DNA from: Sipunculus nudus
Lineage: Eukaryota > Annelida > Sipuncula > Golfingiida > Sipunculidae
Length of the DNA: 64,000 nt
Direction of reading: 5' to 3'
Assembly (NCBI GenBank): GCA_026874595.1
Contig: CM049306.1
Span: 1,504,019-1,568,018 of the forward strand
This document shows, piece after piece, positions 38,030 through 50,880 of this stretch (position 1 is the first letter of the stretch; every line of letters begins with the position of its first letter). The notes under the pieces were generated by a model that had not been told where the DNA came from, made no database searches, and saw only the letters and a program-made list of their open reading frames with translations. The position numbers and the translations under genes are program-made.

Positions 38030-40250
38030 ATGGGACAGTACCAAGTGGGAAGATGTGTGACAGAACAAACGTTATGAAACAATAATCAGTTAGTGAAAAG
38101 ATATGTGACTGAACAAACTTCATTAAACAGTACTCACGAAGTGGGAAGATATGCGACTGTACCCCAGTAGATGTTATGGAACAGTACTCACGAAGTGGGA
38201 AGATGTGCGACTGTACCCCCGTAGATGTTAGGGAACAGTACTCACACAGTGGGAAATGTGCAACAGTACCCCCGTAAATGTTATGGAACAGTACTCATAA
38301 AGTGGGAAGATGTGGGACTGTACCCCAGTAGATGTTATGGAACAGAACTCACAAAGTGGGAAGATGTGCAATCGTACCCCAGTAGATCTTATGGAACAAT
38401 ACTGATAAAGTGGGAAGATTTGTGACTCTACCCCCGTAGATGTTATGGAACACTACTCACACAGTTGTAAGATGTGTGACTGTACCCCTGTAGATGTTAT
38501 GGAATTGTACTCTCACAGTGGGAAAATGTGGTACTGTACTCCAGTAGATGTTATGGGACAGTACTGATAAAGTGGAAAGATATGTAACTGTACCCCCGTA
38601 AATGTTATGGAACAGTACTCACGAAGTGGGAAGATGTGGGACTGTACCCCCGTAAATGTTATGGAACAGTACTCACAAAGTGGGAAGATGTGGGACTGTA
38701 CCCCCGTAAATGTTATGGAACAGTACTAACAAAGTGGGAAGATGTGGGACTGTACCCCCGTAAATGTTATGGAACAGTACTAACAAAGTGGGAAGATGTG
38801 GGACTGTACCCCCGTAAATGTTATGGAACAGTACTAACAAAGTGGGAAGATGTGGGACTGTACCCCCGTAAATGTTATGGAACAGTAATAACAAAGTGGG
38901 AAGATGTGGGACTGTACCCCCGTAAATGTTATGGAACAGTAATAACAAAGTGGGAAGATGTGGGACTGTACCCCCGTAAATGTTATGGAACAGTACTAAC
39001 AAAGTGGGAAGATGTGGGACTGTACCCCCGTTAATGTTATGGAACAGTACTAACAAAGTGGGAAGATGTGGGACTGTACCCCCGTAAATGTTATGGAACA
39101 GTACTAACAAAGTGGGAAGATGTGGGACTGTACCCCAGTAGATCTTATGGAACAGTACTAACAAAGTGGGAAGATGTGGGACTGTACCCCCGTAAATGTT
39201 ATGGAACAGTACTAACAAAGTGGGAAGATGTGGGACTGTACCTCCGTAAATGTTATGGAACAGTACTAACAAAGTGGGAAGATGTGGGACTGTACCCCCG
39301 TAAATGTTATGGAACAGTACTAACAAAGTGGGAAGATGTGGGACTGTACCCCCGTAAATGTTATGGAACAGTACTAACAAAGTGGGAAGATGTGGGACTG
39401 TACCCCCGTAAATGTTATGGAACAGTACTAACAAAGTGGGAAGATGTGGGACTGTACCCCCGTAAATGTTATGGAACAGTACTAACAAAGTGGGAAGATG
39501 TGGGACTGTACCCCCGTAAATGTTATGGAACAGTACTAACAAAGTGGGAAGATGTGGGACTGTACCCCCATAAATGTTATGGAACAGTACTAACAAAGTG
39601 GGAAGATGTGGGACTGTACCCCTGTAAATGTTATGGAACAGTACTAACAAAGTGGGAAGATGTGGGACTGTACCCCCGTAAATGTTATGGAACAGTACTA
39701 ACAAAGTGGGAAGATGTGGGACTGTACCCCCGTAAATGTTATGGAACAGTACTAACAAAGTGGGAAGATGTGGGACTGTACCCCCGTAAATGTTATGGAA
39801 CAGTACTCACAAAGTGGGAAGATGTGGGACTGTACCCCCGTAAATGTTATGGAACAGTACTAACAAAGTGGGAAGATGTGGGACTGTACCCCCGTAAATG
39901 TTATGGAACAGTACTAACAAAGTGGGAAGATGTGGGACTGCACCCCCGTAAATGTTATGGAACAGTACTAACAAAGTGGGAAGATGTGGGACTGTACCCC
40001 CATAAATGTTATGGAACAGTACTAACAAAGTGGGAAGATGTGGGAATGTACCCCCGTAAATGTTATGGAACAGTACTAACAAAGTGGGAAGATGTGGGAC
40101 TGTACCCCCGTAAATGTTATGGAACAGTACTAACAAAGTGGGAAGATGTGGGACTACCCCCGTAAATGTTATGGAACAGTACTAACAAAGTGGGAAGATG
40201 TGGGACTGTACCCCCGTAAATGTTATGGAACAGTACTAACAAAGTGGGAA
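38030..40250. repeat. 54-bp minisatellite in intron 1 (about 41 copies)
   Basis: The plus-strand unit contains ATGTTATGGAACAGTACTAA, CAAAGTGGGAAGATGTGGGA and CTGTACCCCCGTAA. Units from 38,030 to about 38,600 are diverged, with variable lengths. Units from about 38,600 to 40,250 are nearly identical. The period is 18 codons and the unit is stop-free in one frame on each strand, which explains open frames of more than 360 codons on both strands. No coding role is inferred. Confidence 0.94.
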
Positions 40251-41945
40251 CGTGTGACAAAATAATATGATAGGAAGCAAGTGCTACCAGAGAGCTCATT
40301 TCTGGGATCCTTTCTGAGAAATATTGTACAATTTGGCTGAATGAAAGGTTCATTAGCTTTCACCATGTAAAATGTAAGTTAATATGGGTGGTGCCTGATA
40401 ACCTTGATCCCACAACATCTGATATGTGACGGAATTTAGCATAAAAATTGGTGATGCCAACTCCTGCTATTCTTGAGAAATTATGGGTTAATGTACTGAT
40501 GTCTGATGACCCTCGTACAGAAAAGGTTGATGCAGATGGAACCACAAATACCTCAGTTTCATATACTAGTCATGTGACCAACATTTGCATAAAATTTGGT
40601 GATGATAGCTCCAGCCATTTCTGATATTGTAATTTTAGTATCCTTTTTTGGCTTAATGACTAAGTTCAGCTTCCTGTAACTCGGATAAAATTCACCGAAC
40701 TGGAACCATTTGAACAAAATTTAGAGAGATTGTTTCAAAGATTATTCCTGTGAAATACTGAACAATTTGGCTGGACAGTTTCGGAGAAGACTTTTAAAGA
40801 TTTTTGTCCCCAGCCGTCGCAGAAGGTGCCGTTGGCGGGGACATAGAAATGGTGAGCGTATGTCCTTCTTTCTGTCCATCAACCATTTGTAAACACAATA
40901 ACTCAAAAAGAATTCGAGGTTTAGTCAGCAAACTTGCAGCTTTGATGCACCTTATTAAGGGTTAGTTCAAATTCGAACAAAGAAGACCTTGACACATTTT
41001 TCAAGGTCATAGCAGCGATAAGGCTAAAATTATGTTAACAAAATAACTTGAAAAGAATTTGAGGTATAGTCACCATACTTGCTGCATTGATGCATCTTAT
41101 TTAAGGCTTTGCCAAGTTTGAACATGGATGACCGTGACCAATTTTTCAAGGTCACAGTCTTAGTTCTGCTAAAATGATGTTAACACAATAACTCGAAAAG
41201 AATTTGAGGTATAGTCACTAAACTTGCTGCACTGCAGCACCTTATCAAGGGCTAGGTCAAGTTTGAACATGTATCACTGTCCAATTTATCAAGTTGACAG
41301 CAGTCATAATGCTAAAATGATGTTAAAGCAATAAGTCAAAAAAAATTTGAGGTACAGTCACCAATCTTGTAGCATTGATGAACCTTATTTAGGGCTAGGT
41401 CAAATCTGAACATGGATGACCTTGACACATTTTTCAAGTTGACAGCAGTAATAATGCTAAAATGATGTAAATGCAATATTGAATAATTCGAAAAAAATTT
41501 GAGGTACAGTCACCAATGCACCTTATCAAGGGCTAGGTCAAGTTCGATCAATGATGACCTTGATGAATTTTTCAAGGTCACAGCAGTGATGATGCTTAAA
41601 TGATGTTAACGCAATAACTCACAGAGGTAATCTTGGTGTGTGACATTGACCCATCTCAAATATTTATACATGTATTCACAACTTTCTTCCAGCTATTCCC
41701 ACAACAGGCGGGGACATACTTAATCTGGTCCACAGATCAACTTTTCTCTTGTACCTAATTAAACCTAAGTAAGTAGATGCAGATAGTCAAAAAATGAGCC
41801 AAATCTGAAATAATTTTTTTAGAAGACTAATTTTTTACATAAATTTAGGTGGTGCTAACTCTTATCATTTTAGAGATAGTATGGGTTAACCTACGACGAT
41901 GGATGACAGATGCACCCCACCATCGCACAAGCTCACAGGTTCAAT
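40251..41945. repeat. R2 interspersed repeat, interrupted by the TGTCCCC element
   Basis: R2 sequence (GTGACCAACATTTGCATAAA, then AACAATTTGGCTGGACAGTT, near 40,570-40,800) resumes after 41,740 and ends CATCGCACAAGCTCACAGGT at about 41,940. The same family occurs at 48,640-49,510 and 50,010-50,880. Confidence 0.7.
40805..41716. mobile_element. TGTCCCC-ended repeat element with 145-bp tandem core
   Basis: The element begins TGTCCCCAGCCGTCGCAG and ends GGCGGGGACA (inverse of TGTCCCC), and it interrupts an R2 repeat. The core carries about five diverged tandem units of about 145 bp, each with a GAGGTATAGTCAC segment, a CACCTTAT(T/C)AAGGGCTAGGTCAAG segment and a TTGA...TTTTTCAAGGTCACAGC segment. 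No coding potential was seen. The terminal inverted repeat is short, so the exact boundaries are tentative. Confidence 0.55.
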
Positions 41946-41946
41946 A

Positions 41947-43514
41947 ACAAGGGACCCATGGGTCACGGCGCTCAGCTGATTGTGATTGGACTATAAATGT
42001 TTCTCCACTGTGATATTATATCGAGTCGATAAAGCTTATGAATATCATGGACATGTTTGGCTATTATAAAGGAATGTAATGTAATATGTGAGTAAAAGAT
42101 AAATGAAATTACCTGACTGATGGATTATTAGAGTATAATATAGTGGTTTATTTTTTATTTATTTAGGAGGGGTTGAAAATATTGTGATATATTTGAGCAA
42201 ATATGAATGCAATGACAGCAGTAATAAGCAGTAGTAGAATGATGATAAGGCTATTTGTTGAAGGATCTAAAGTGTATGGTAGTCTGCAAGCTTTCAATTT
42301 GACAGATATGATGTTATGATTACCTATGCTGATGAAGTGATTTATGAATTTGTGACTGTATGACACAATATCTCTTTAGTCTTGACAAGGTACATTATTG
42401 TGATGCCCACTATGTCTACATATTACACAATACTGACATAATTTCTGGCATGTACATATGTACCTATGGACGAATAATTATACAAAATATTAAAGTATGA
42501 ATATATCTGATTCATCTTGTTCTTGCTTACTGAGGCTGACTTTGGGATGGGGTTCGGAGAAGGGAAAAGTGAGGGCAGCACGAAGGTGGATGAAAAAATA
42601 TTCTATTGTAATGTTTTTCATTTATATAAGAATATGAAAAGCTAAGAGAAAAGGGGCCCTCCTACTTGGTTATAGTAAAGTTCTAAATATATGATTGCAA
42701 ACTAATACTCTGACAAGACTGTCATGAAGAACAAGGGACCCATGGGTCACGGCGCTCAGCTGATCGTGATAGGACCATAAATGTTTCTCCACTGTGATAC
42801 TATATCGAGTCGATAAAACTTATGAATATCATGGACATGTTTGGCTATTATAAAGGAATGTAATGTAATATGTGAGTAAAAGATAAATGAAATTACCTGA
42901 CTGATGGATTAATAGAGTATAATATAGTGGTTTATTTTTTATTTATTTAGGAGGGGTTGAAAATATTGTGATATATTTGAGCAAATATGAATGCAATGAC
43001 AGCAGTTATAAGCAGTAGTAGAATGATGATAAGGCTATTTGTTGAAGGATCTAAAGTGTATGGTAGTCTGCAAGCTTTCAATTTGACAGATATGATGTTA
43101 TGATTAACTATGCTGATGAAGTGATTTATGAATTTGTGACTGTATGACACAATATCTCTTTAGTCTTGACAAGGTACATTATTGTGATTCCCACTATGTC
43201 TACATATTACACAATATTGACATAATTTCTGGCATGTACATAGGTACCTATGGACGAATAGTTATATAAAATATTAAAGTAGAATATATCTGATTCATCT
43301 TGTTCTTGCTTACTGAGGCTGACTTTGGGATGGGGTTCGGAGAAGGGAAAAGTGAGGGCAGCACGAAGGTGGAAGTAGAAATATTCTATTGTAATGTTTT
43401 TCATTTATATAAGAATATGAAAAGCTAAGAGGAAAGGGGCCCTCCTACTTGGTTATAGTAAAGTTCTAAATATATGACTGCAAACTAATACTCTGACAAG
43501 ACTGTCATGAAGAA
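41947..43514 (+). repeat. 784-bp tandem duplication of the R1 5' part
   Basis: Both copies begin ACAAGGGACCCATGGGTCAC (41,947 and 42,731) and run nearly identically through AAGGCTATTTGTTGAAGG and GGGGCCCTCCTACTTGGTTA. Differences are scattered single bases and short indels. The second copy continues into the rest of R1. Confidence 0.9.
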
Positions 43515-45976
43515 AAACAGTAAAAGTTTTGAGATACTGAAATGTATGAAAATTTACAGATGGAAAATTTACAGATGGACAGGCAAGTGAACAGAATGGA
43601 CTAATACCTTTATTTCACTTTCAAGGGAATAATGCATTTAAGTTTATATATAAGCCTATTTTTTTTTAAGCATATCCACTTTTTCCATTAAGAAGTTTTT
43701 ATCTGAATCATTTTTTTTTATTTACAGGTTTTATAAATTTTAAATGAAAAAACCTGAAAATATAAGTTAAAATATTAGAATTGTTGCAAAAGTTGCAATC
43801 ATTATATATACAGAGTAAAAAACTGAAACTATAAGTTAAAAAATTAGAATTGTTGCAAAAGTTGCAATCATCATATATCCAGAGTGTAGCTCATATTGGG
43901 TCATATTATGTATACACATATATTTTATTATTTTTAAATCATAAATGTTTAAACTGAATTTAAAAGAAAATAATGCCACAACATGGCATCTACAAGAATA
44001 TTCCTTGAATCACTATTAAAAAGTTTTGCACATTGTAGTTTTCAGTACCTGCTTAATTTTATTCACCAAAATAAAATAAAAGATTCAGTAAATTTGATAA
44101 AATAAAACATCTTTTCAAATAAAGTATACACACTGTTGGTTGAATGAGAAACAAACAATATCATTGTGCTAATTACTATCCAAGTTTTAATTAATTACTG
44201 AAATTAATAGTCAATTTCACACCTGGTGAAGTTTTTACTCCTCTGAAGTAAGGAATTACTTATCTCATGAACATCCACACTTTCATAGCAATACACCACT
44301 TTGTGGACACAATTAAATGTACACTTTAATCATTGTAACCCTGGTGGGACAATACAAAATCTAAAATGTAGCATAGCCTAGAATAAGAATGAATCACATA
44401 CAGAAAATAATAACATTCATCTATGTTTTGCACCATCTGGGGGGGGGGGGGGGAGGGAGTGCAGAGCAGAGGGGAAGCCTGCTGGTAGTGGCCAAGCTGA
44501 CCCAAGGCAAGCTGCCTGGGGTGGGTTACATAATGCAAGTGAAGGCTGTACTACCAGGTGGGCTAGATGTAAACAACACTTGACATGGTGTATGAAAACA
44601 TGAATAAAAGCTATTCTTTCCAATCAATTTCTTTGAAATTTCAGATTTTAAAAGATTAAATCCTTATGTATATATGCTGTGAAAATTAAATCAACAGTGC
44701 CAAAGTTGGACAAAATTTAAGGTATTGATTTTTTATTTATGCTAATAACTTGAAAAATTTGCAAAATTCAGATCTAATTTTGGGTAAACAATTGAATCTT
44801 GATTAAATAAAGTTATATTCCTGAAAAAAAGTCTCTAGGTTCAGCAATTCTCATGTGAGTAAATATATTTCCTGATTTTTTAACAAATTGCATTATGTTT
44901 TGGCCCATAACTTCAAAATAATACCCAATACTAACCTAATTTTTGGTATGTTCATAGAAAATGTATAAAAGAATGTGAATCCTAAATACGATCAAAAACA
45001 GATCAGTGGTTTTGATATTAGGCAGCCCTGAAGTGTAACAATGGCTTTTTTTATGGAAAACAGAGGTTTTTTTTTCTTAATATCTCGAAGTCCTGAACAA
45101 TGTCCTAATGACCCAATTTTCGGTATGGTAGGAGATTTTGGGGACATCTAAAATTATGTCAACAGCCTGGGGAGCATAGAGATGTGCACTGAATGACCTA
45201 CAGTCATCAAAGTGGACTGCTTGACAATGTTAGGGAATACAACAAGAGCCTTCAAAAAAATTCAATAACTAGCCTAATTTTGCAGCTTTTATTTTCAAAT
45301 TTCAGATTTTAACAGATTAAATCCTTATGTATACATGGTGTGAAAATTAAATCCACAGTACTTACAGGAAAAAAACGTGCCATGGCCATAGTTGGGCAAA
45401 ATTTAAGGTACCAATTTTATATTTTTGCCAATTTTTAAGAAAATTTAACAGATTTTGATCTAATTTTTGGTATACAATTAAATTTTGATTAATTAAAGTT
45501 GTATTACTGAAAAAAAGTCCCTACCTTTAACACTTTTGGTCTTAAGTGACCAAATATCTTTCCTGATTTTTTTACAAAGTCCACTATGTTTGGGCCCATA
45601 ACTTTTTTAAATTAAATAATACTGACTTAATTTCTGGCATGTACATAGGAACTATATAGAGGAATATTTATGGTAAATATGAAGAAAACCAGATGAGTGG
45701 TTTTGATATTAGGCAGTCCTGAAGTGTAAAAATAGATTTCTAATAAAAAATTGAGGTTTTTCCTTAAAAAGGAACAATGTCCTATTGACTAAATTTTCGG
45801 CATTGTAGGAGTTTTTGGGGACATCTAACTGTATGTCGAAATTCAGGTTCATAGGTCCAATGGTGTCGAAACGTGCCAGTCTTACGGACGAACATCCAGA
45901 CGGCAGACGGACAGACAGACGACTGACAATGGACCACGACTATAGCTCAGATGACTTATAGTCAGCTGAGCTAAAA
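42731..45976 (+). repeat. R1 repeat, most complete copy (about 3.2 kb)
   Basis: The copy runs from the 5' motif ACAAGGGACCCATGGGTCAC to the terminus TCAGCTGAGCTAAAAA. The ends carry the short inverted match GCTCAGCTGA/TCAGCTGAGC. It has a G-tract at about 44,440 and a duplicated 3' half (about 44,640-45,150 and 45,300-45,976). There is no transposase or reverse transcriptase, so it looks non-autonomous. Class unknown. Confidence 0.7.
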
Positions 45977-47139
45977 ATGTATGAATGTAATTAATTTTTC
46001 AATAGTTAAATATATGGCCATACGAGCTAAAAATTAATCCCACAAAAGTTTGCCCAATATTCCTTATTAACTAAGTTTAACAGTGTCATTTATATTAAGG
46101 CCCAGCCAACTTTAAGAGATATGAATGAAATGCTACAAAATATTTATATCTTATTAAATCTTAACATGTCAATGAGCATTTACGTTTGATCCTTATATTT
46201 AAAGAGTTGTTAATTTCCCGGGAAATAAGCATATTTCCCAGGGCAGTGGGAATTCCCAGAAAATCCCAGGAAATACTGGGAAATAAAGGGATTACAGGAA
46301 TTGAGTCACATACTTCTATATTGTATTTTGTTTTAGCTTGTTTTTGCAGAGATATATCATATATATTAGTAAGCAGGAGAGGAGACCAAAGAAACCAAGG
46401 ACACCTCTTTTCTGATTTTGTTTTTCATCAACAATCCAACTGTAACCTTGTTGTCATTATGTCATAAGAAACCACAAGGGCCCATCTGCATGAGCAGTAA
46501 CTGAGCAACTGAACAACTCCAAGGTCTCAGAAACCCCTCATATTGGGGTTAGTATAAACTAATGATGTAACTACTGTTCTTTACCCTGCCTGCTTTGATA
46601 ATCATCAAAGCAGGCATTCAAAGCAAGCTGTTTTGCCTTAGATGGCTTGGGTTGGAGCTAACATAATACCTGTGATAGCATGCATGACTGGATAGGAAAC
46701 CACAAGGACCCACATGTGAGCAGTAACTGAGTACTACTGAGCAACTCCAAAGGTCTTCAAAGTACATATACTTTGGATTAATAATATATGCTGTGAGGTG
46801 ATGTTAACGGTAAATACTAATTGGTGCTTTAAAGTTAGATCTTATTTTTATAACTTGAAAACACTTTTTAAATGAATACACAAAAGACTCTGAATATATT
46901 TAAAAATACATGTATCAAGCTGTCTTCACTGTAAACAATTGAGCAGTTTTCTTTTTGTGCAAATGGAATGTTTAATGACGTTAAATTTATAACAAGGCCT
47001 ACAGGCCTAATGCAAACCTGTGCATTGGGAAATACACCAGGTATAATGCTTCAATACTGGACCATTACTTCTCATGTATATGAACAATATAAGTACTACA
47101 CATTTTGAAAAAGAAACAATTACACAAACATCACTGCTG
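45977..47139. other. Old interspersed repeat fragments
   Basis: 46,000-46,190 matches 58,255-58,410 plus 59,267-59,320 and supplies the empty site for the hAT insertion. 46,470-46,760 has a diverged direct duplication (AGGAAACCACAAGG..GAGCAGTAACTGAG). 46,990-47,050 matches 24,416-24,475 (CAAGGCCTACAGG...). No gene was recognised. Confidence 0.55.
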
Positions 47140-47460
47140 AAATTCTGGCATGGATGCACACAACACAAAAATGATTGTAGCTGGCACCACCAGTCTTGTA
47201 TACAACAAAGCTATCAGAGATATATACATATGCCCTATTTCAGACTGATATATCAACGCCTAATGAAAATAAGCAGGGGCACACACTGTGCAAAAATTAT
47301 TGTAAGTGGCACCACCAGTCTTGTATACGACAAAGCGATTCGATATGTATATAAATGCCAATTTTCAGGCTGATATATCAAATTCCTCTGTAGAAATTAG
47401 CAGGCGCATACACTGCAAAAGTAATTGAAGGTGGCGACACCTGTCTTGTGAACAAGAAAG
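47140..47460. repeat. Pearl-core remnant
   Basis: Three diverged units resemble the core of the two larger elements: TGTAGCTGGCACCACCAGTC at about 47,175, AAGTGGCACCACC at about 47,304, and GGTGGCGACACCTGTCTTGTG at about 47,431. Each is followed by an AGCTATC(C)A-type segment and a 'gatatatcaa' segment. No termini are visible. This is an old, decayed fragment. Confidence 0.55.
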
Positions 47461-48639
47461 CCATCCAAGACACATAACCAGGTTAAAATATCTGGGCAAA
47501 ACATCAAAATTACCTTGAGTCTGATGCATGGGGCTGACCAGGCTTAGGTGAGAAAGGCAGTTGCCCCCAGTGAACTGTGACAAATTTACTGGCTCAGGCT
47601 ACTGCACTGAGTGAACTAATGACCTGCACCTGGCTAGACTGAGTGAACTTTTGACCTGTTGCATAATCTGACACAGTTGGCAGTCTGCCAAAGCTATAAA
47701 TAGGTCAAGGCTGAACTTTGGTGCCAAATCTGATGCAGTGGACAGTCTGCTAACACTATAAATGGAATGCAGCTACTGCACTGAGTGAACTTCTGACCCA
47801 TACCTGGCTGCACTGAGTGAACTCTTGACCTGTTGCCTAATCTGATACAGTTGGCAGTCTGCCAAAGCTATAAATAGATCGAGACTGACCTCTAGCCTGT
47901 TGCCAAGTCTGAAACAGTAGCCACACCATTGCATAAGCTCATGCAGGGGCCCTGCCCTTAGGGGCATGACACCCATGAGGTGATCACATGGTGCCCATGA
48001 GGTGTTCACATGTCGCCCATGAGGTGATCACATGTCGCCCATGAAGTATCACGTCACCCATGAGGTGATCACATGCCTTGTGCTTGGCTGCACTGATTGA
48101 ACTCTTGACCTAAATCTGGCTGCACTGAATGAACTCTAAATCTGTTGCCAAATCTGAAACAGTTGGCAGTTTCTTAACCTATTTAAAGATACAGACACAA
48201 TCTTGGAGTATTGGTGAATCTGTTAACACATACTGAAAGACTTTGGCTAAAATGCTTTTTTTTTTCAAGCTGACATATTCATTAACTTTTTATCAAAATA
48301 TCTAGAATAATAAAAGATGCAGTTCTTTCATTGTTTAAGGTCCAATAATTCTGCCAAAAATCATTCAAGTAAACTTGAACAAAGGCCACCTAAGAATAAT
48401 TTTTGTGCAATTTTACAGAAGTTATAATTGAAACAACAATTTTGTAGAAGATCAGTTTTGCAGTCCTCAGTTTAAAATAGGCATAATAATGGCCATTAGA
48501 CCAACAAAAGCTTTTCTGATATGATTTAAAGAACCATGTCCTAAGACAATTCTTTTGAAAAATTAAATGATTCAACTTGACAGTTTCATCATAAACATTT
48601 TAAGCTGAAAGAGGCTAAAATTATGAGGTTTTTGCCCAT
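47461..48639. repeat. Diverged tandem blocks (ACTGAGTGAAC units and GAGGTGATCACATG units)
   Basis: Units with CTGCACTGAGTGAACT and CAGTTGGCAGTCTGCCAAAG recur at 47,600-47,920 and more weakly near 48,090-48,175. A 23-24-bp unit (CCCATGAGGTGATCACATGT) repeats about five times at 47,972-48,075. From 48,180 to 48,640 nothing was recognised. Confidence 0.65.
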
Positions 48640-49510
48640 AAATAAACGGTCAATGTAGGTGGCACCACAAAATCTGCAACTTCAAATATGAGTCATGTGA
48701 CCAACATTTGCACAATACTTGGTAATCCTAGCTTCTGTTATTTCTGAGATTACTGTGTCAGTATGCTTACTTGGCCAAATGACTGTTCAAATTCATGTAA
48801 CTCCACTACAATTCATCAAATGCAAACCATCTGAACAAACTTGAGAGGGCTTGTCTCTGGGATCATTTCTGCAAAATACTGAACAATTTGGCTGGACCGT
48901 TTACAAGAAGAAGACTTTAAAGTTTTTTCAGCTTTTTCCCTATAAAATCTAAGTAAACGCAGATAGCAAAAAAATAAGCTGAATCCCACAACATTTGATA
49001 TTGCATAAAATCTGGGGATGGTAGCTCCTGCCATTCCTGAGAAATTATGGATTAATGTACAGATGACCAATGACCCCCATACAAAAAAAGGTCAATGCAT
49101 GTGGTACCTGAATTTCATATATGACTAAGGTTACCAACACTGGCATAAAATTTGGTGTTGATAGCTCCGACCGTTTCTGAGAATGTCATTTTAGTATGCT
49201 TTTTTGACAGATGACTTAGTTCAACTTCCTGTAACTCGGCCAAGTTCAAACAAACTTGAGAGAGATGGTATAAAAGATTATTTCTGTGAAATATTGAACA
49301 ATTTGGATGTAACGTTTCGTCGGAGAAGATTTTTAAAGGTTTTTTACCTTTTTCTTTATGAAATCTAAGAAAATGCAGAGTTTTTCAGATGGCTAATATT
49401 TTGCATTAAATTTCATGATGCTAGCTCCAGTCGTTTTTGAAATAGTATGGGTTAACGTACAGACAGCAGACGCCATCACACCATGGCATTAGCTCACAGG
49501 TTCGCTAAAA
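48640..49510 (+). repeat. R2 interspersed repeat
   Basis: Shares ATGTGACCAACATTTGCACA, TGAACAATTTGGCTGGACCG and the terminal block GGGTTAACGTACAGACAGCA...AGCTCACAGGTTCGCTAAAA with the copies at 40,360 and 50,010. Internal partial duplication is visible (the GTAGCTCC/ATAGCTCCGACCGTTTCTGA segments). No coding sequence. Confidence 0.75.
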
Positions 49511-50009
49511 ATTACTACAGATGCATATTGAATGTAAAATTATAATACATCTCACTGATGGCAAAATCTTGAATTAAGTCAAGTATGGATACCTATTATT
49601 TATAATCCATGTACAGCCGTCTTTATATACCCACAGAGAGCTGTATACCTGTGATTGTAAACATTGCCTGGCATGAGGAATATCTAAAATCATAAATCTA
49701 CATTTTTTAAAAGCTTTTAAAAAACATTCTTGTCAATATTTACCATAGATAACCTGAAATCTAAATGTCTAGAGGCATGATGTAATGGATGCTGATAAAC
49801 AGGTGCCAGGCTAGATGTATCTGCTTCACACAGCTTACATATATGGTAAAATGACTCATTCAATCTTTATAATTCAGCCAAAATTCTTTCTTTGGAACCA
49901 TAAAAGACAATTATTATAAGAATTATTCAGGGGATTATTCTTGTAAAATATTAAACAAATTTGCCTCAGTGGCCTCAGTCAAAAAACGTTTTATAACTCA
50001 TATGGGAAA

Positions 50010-50880
50010 ATAAAGCAAAATGGCTAAGTTAAGCTTCTTATAACTCAGCCAAAAATCACTGAACCAAAACCATTTGAACAAATTTGAATTATCAACATCT
50101 AAGGATAATTAATGTGGTTTTTGAGAAGAAGATCTTTGTAGCCACTTAGCTAAAATGGGATGTTATGGCATATAAAAAATTAAAACTAAATTCAGCTTCC
50201 CATAACTCAGCCAAAAGTCACTGAACTGAGACCATTTGAACAAATTTCAAAAAGCACTACCCTAGGATCATTTCTGTGCGATATTAAACAATTTGGCCAT
50301 ATGGTTTCAGAGAAGAAGTTTTTTGTAGCTGTCAGTATGATACAGGCACTGATGACCCCCTCCTACAAAAAAGGCCGATGCAGGTGGTGCCACCAATACC
50401 TCAATTTCAGATATGACTCATGTGACCAACATTCGCATAAAATTTGGTGATGATAGCTCCAGCCGTTTCTGAGATTGTAATTTTACTATGCATTTTTTGA
50501 CAGATGACCAAGTTCAACTTCCTGTAACTCGGCCAAAAATCATCGAACTTACACCATTCGATTATAAACTTGAGAAAGATTCTTCCAGGAATAATTTCTG
50601 TGAAATATTGGACAATTTGGCTGAACAGTTTCGGAGAAAAAGATTTTTAAAGCTTTTTTAGCTTTTTCCCTATAAAATCTAAGAAAATGCAGTCAGCCGA
50701 AAAATAAGCAAAATCCGACAGAGTTTTTTAGATGACTAATTTTTTGCATAAAATTTCGTGATGCTTACTCTTGCCGTTTTCAAGACAGTATGGGTTAACG
50801 TACAGACAATGGACGCTGGAGGACAGACGACGGACGCCGGACGACGCCAAACCATCTCATAAGCTCACAGGTTTGCTAAA
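50010..50880 (+). repeat. R2 interspersed repeat
   Basis: Matches the copy at 48,640: CATGTGACCAACATTCGCAT, CTGTAACTCGGCCAAAAATC, and the terminal GGGTTAACGTACAGACAATG...AAGCTCACAGGTTTGCTAAA. The gap 49,511-50,009 between the two copies holds nothing recognised. Confidence 0.75.

Noticed and set aside
38673-40165. Open frames of more than 360 codons on both strands with 18-residue repeats
   Set aside because: The 54-bp unit has no stop in one frame on each strand. Simultaneous openness on both strands is the signature of a repeat artefact, not two genes.
42163-43150. Two near-identical 67-codon minus-strand frames (42163-42366 and 42947-43150) as a duplicated gene
   Set aside because: They are the same segment of the 784-bp tandem duplication of R1, which recurs at the window start; no domain or splice evidence.
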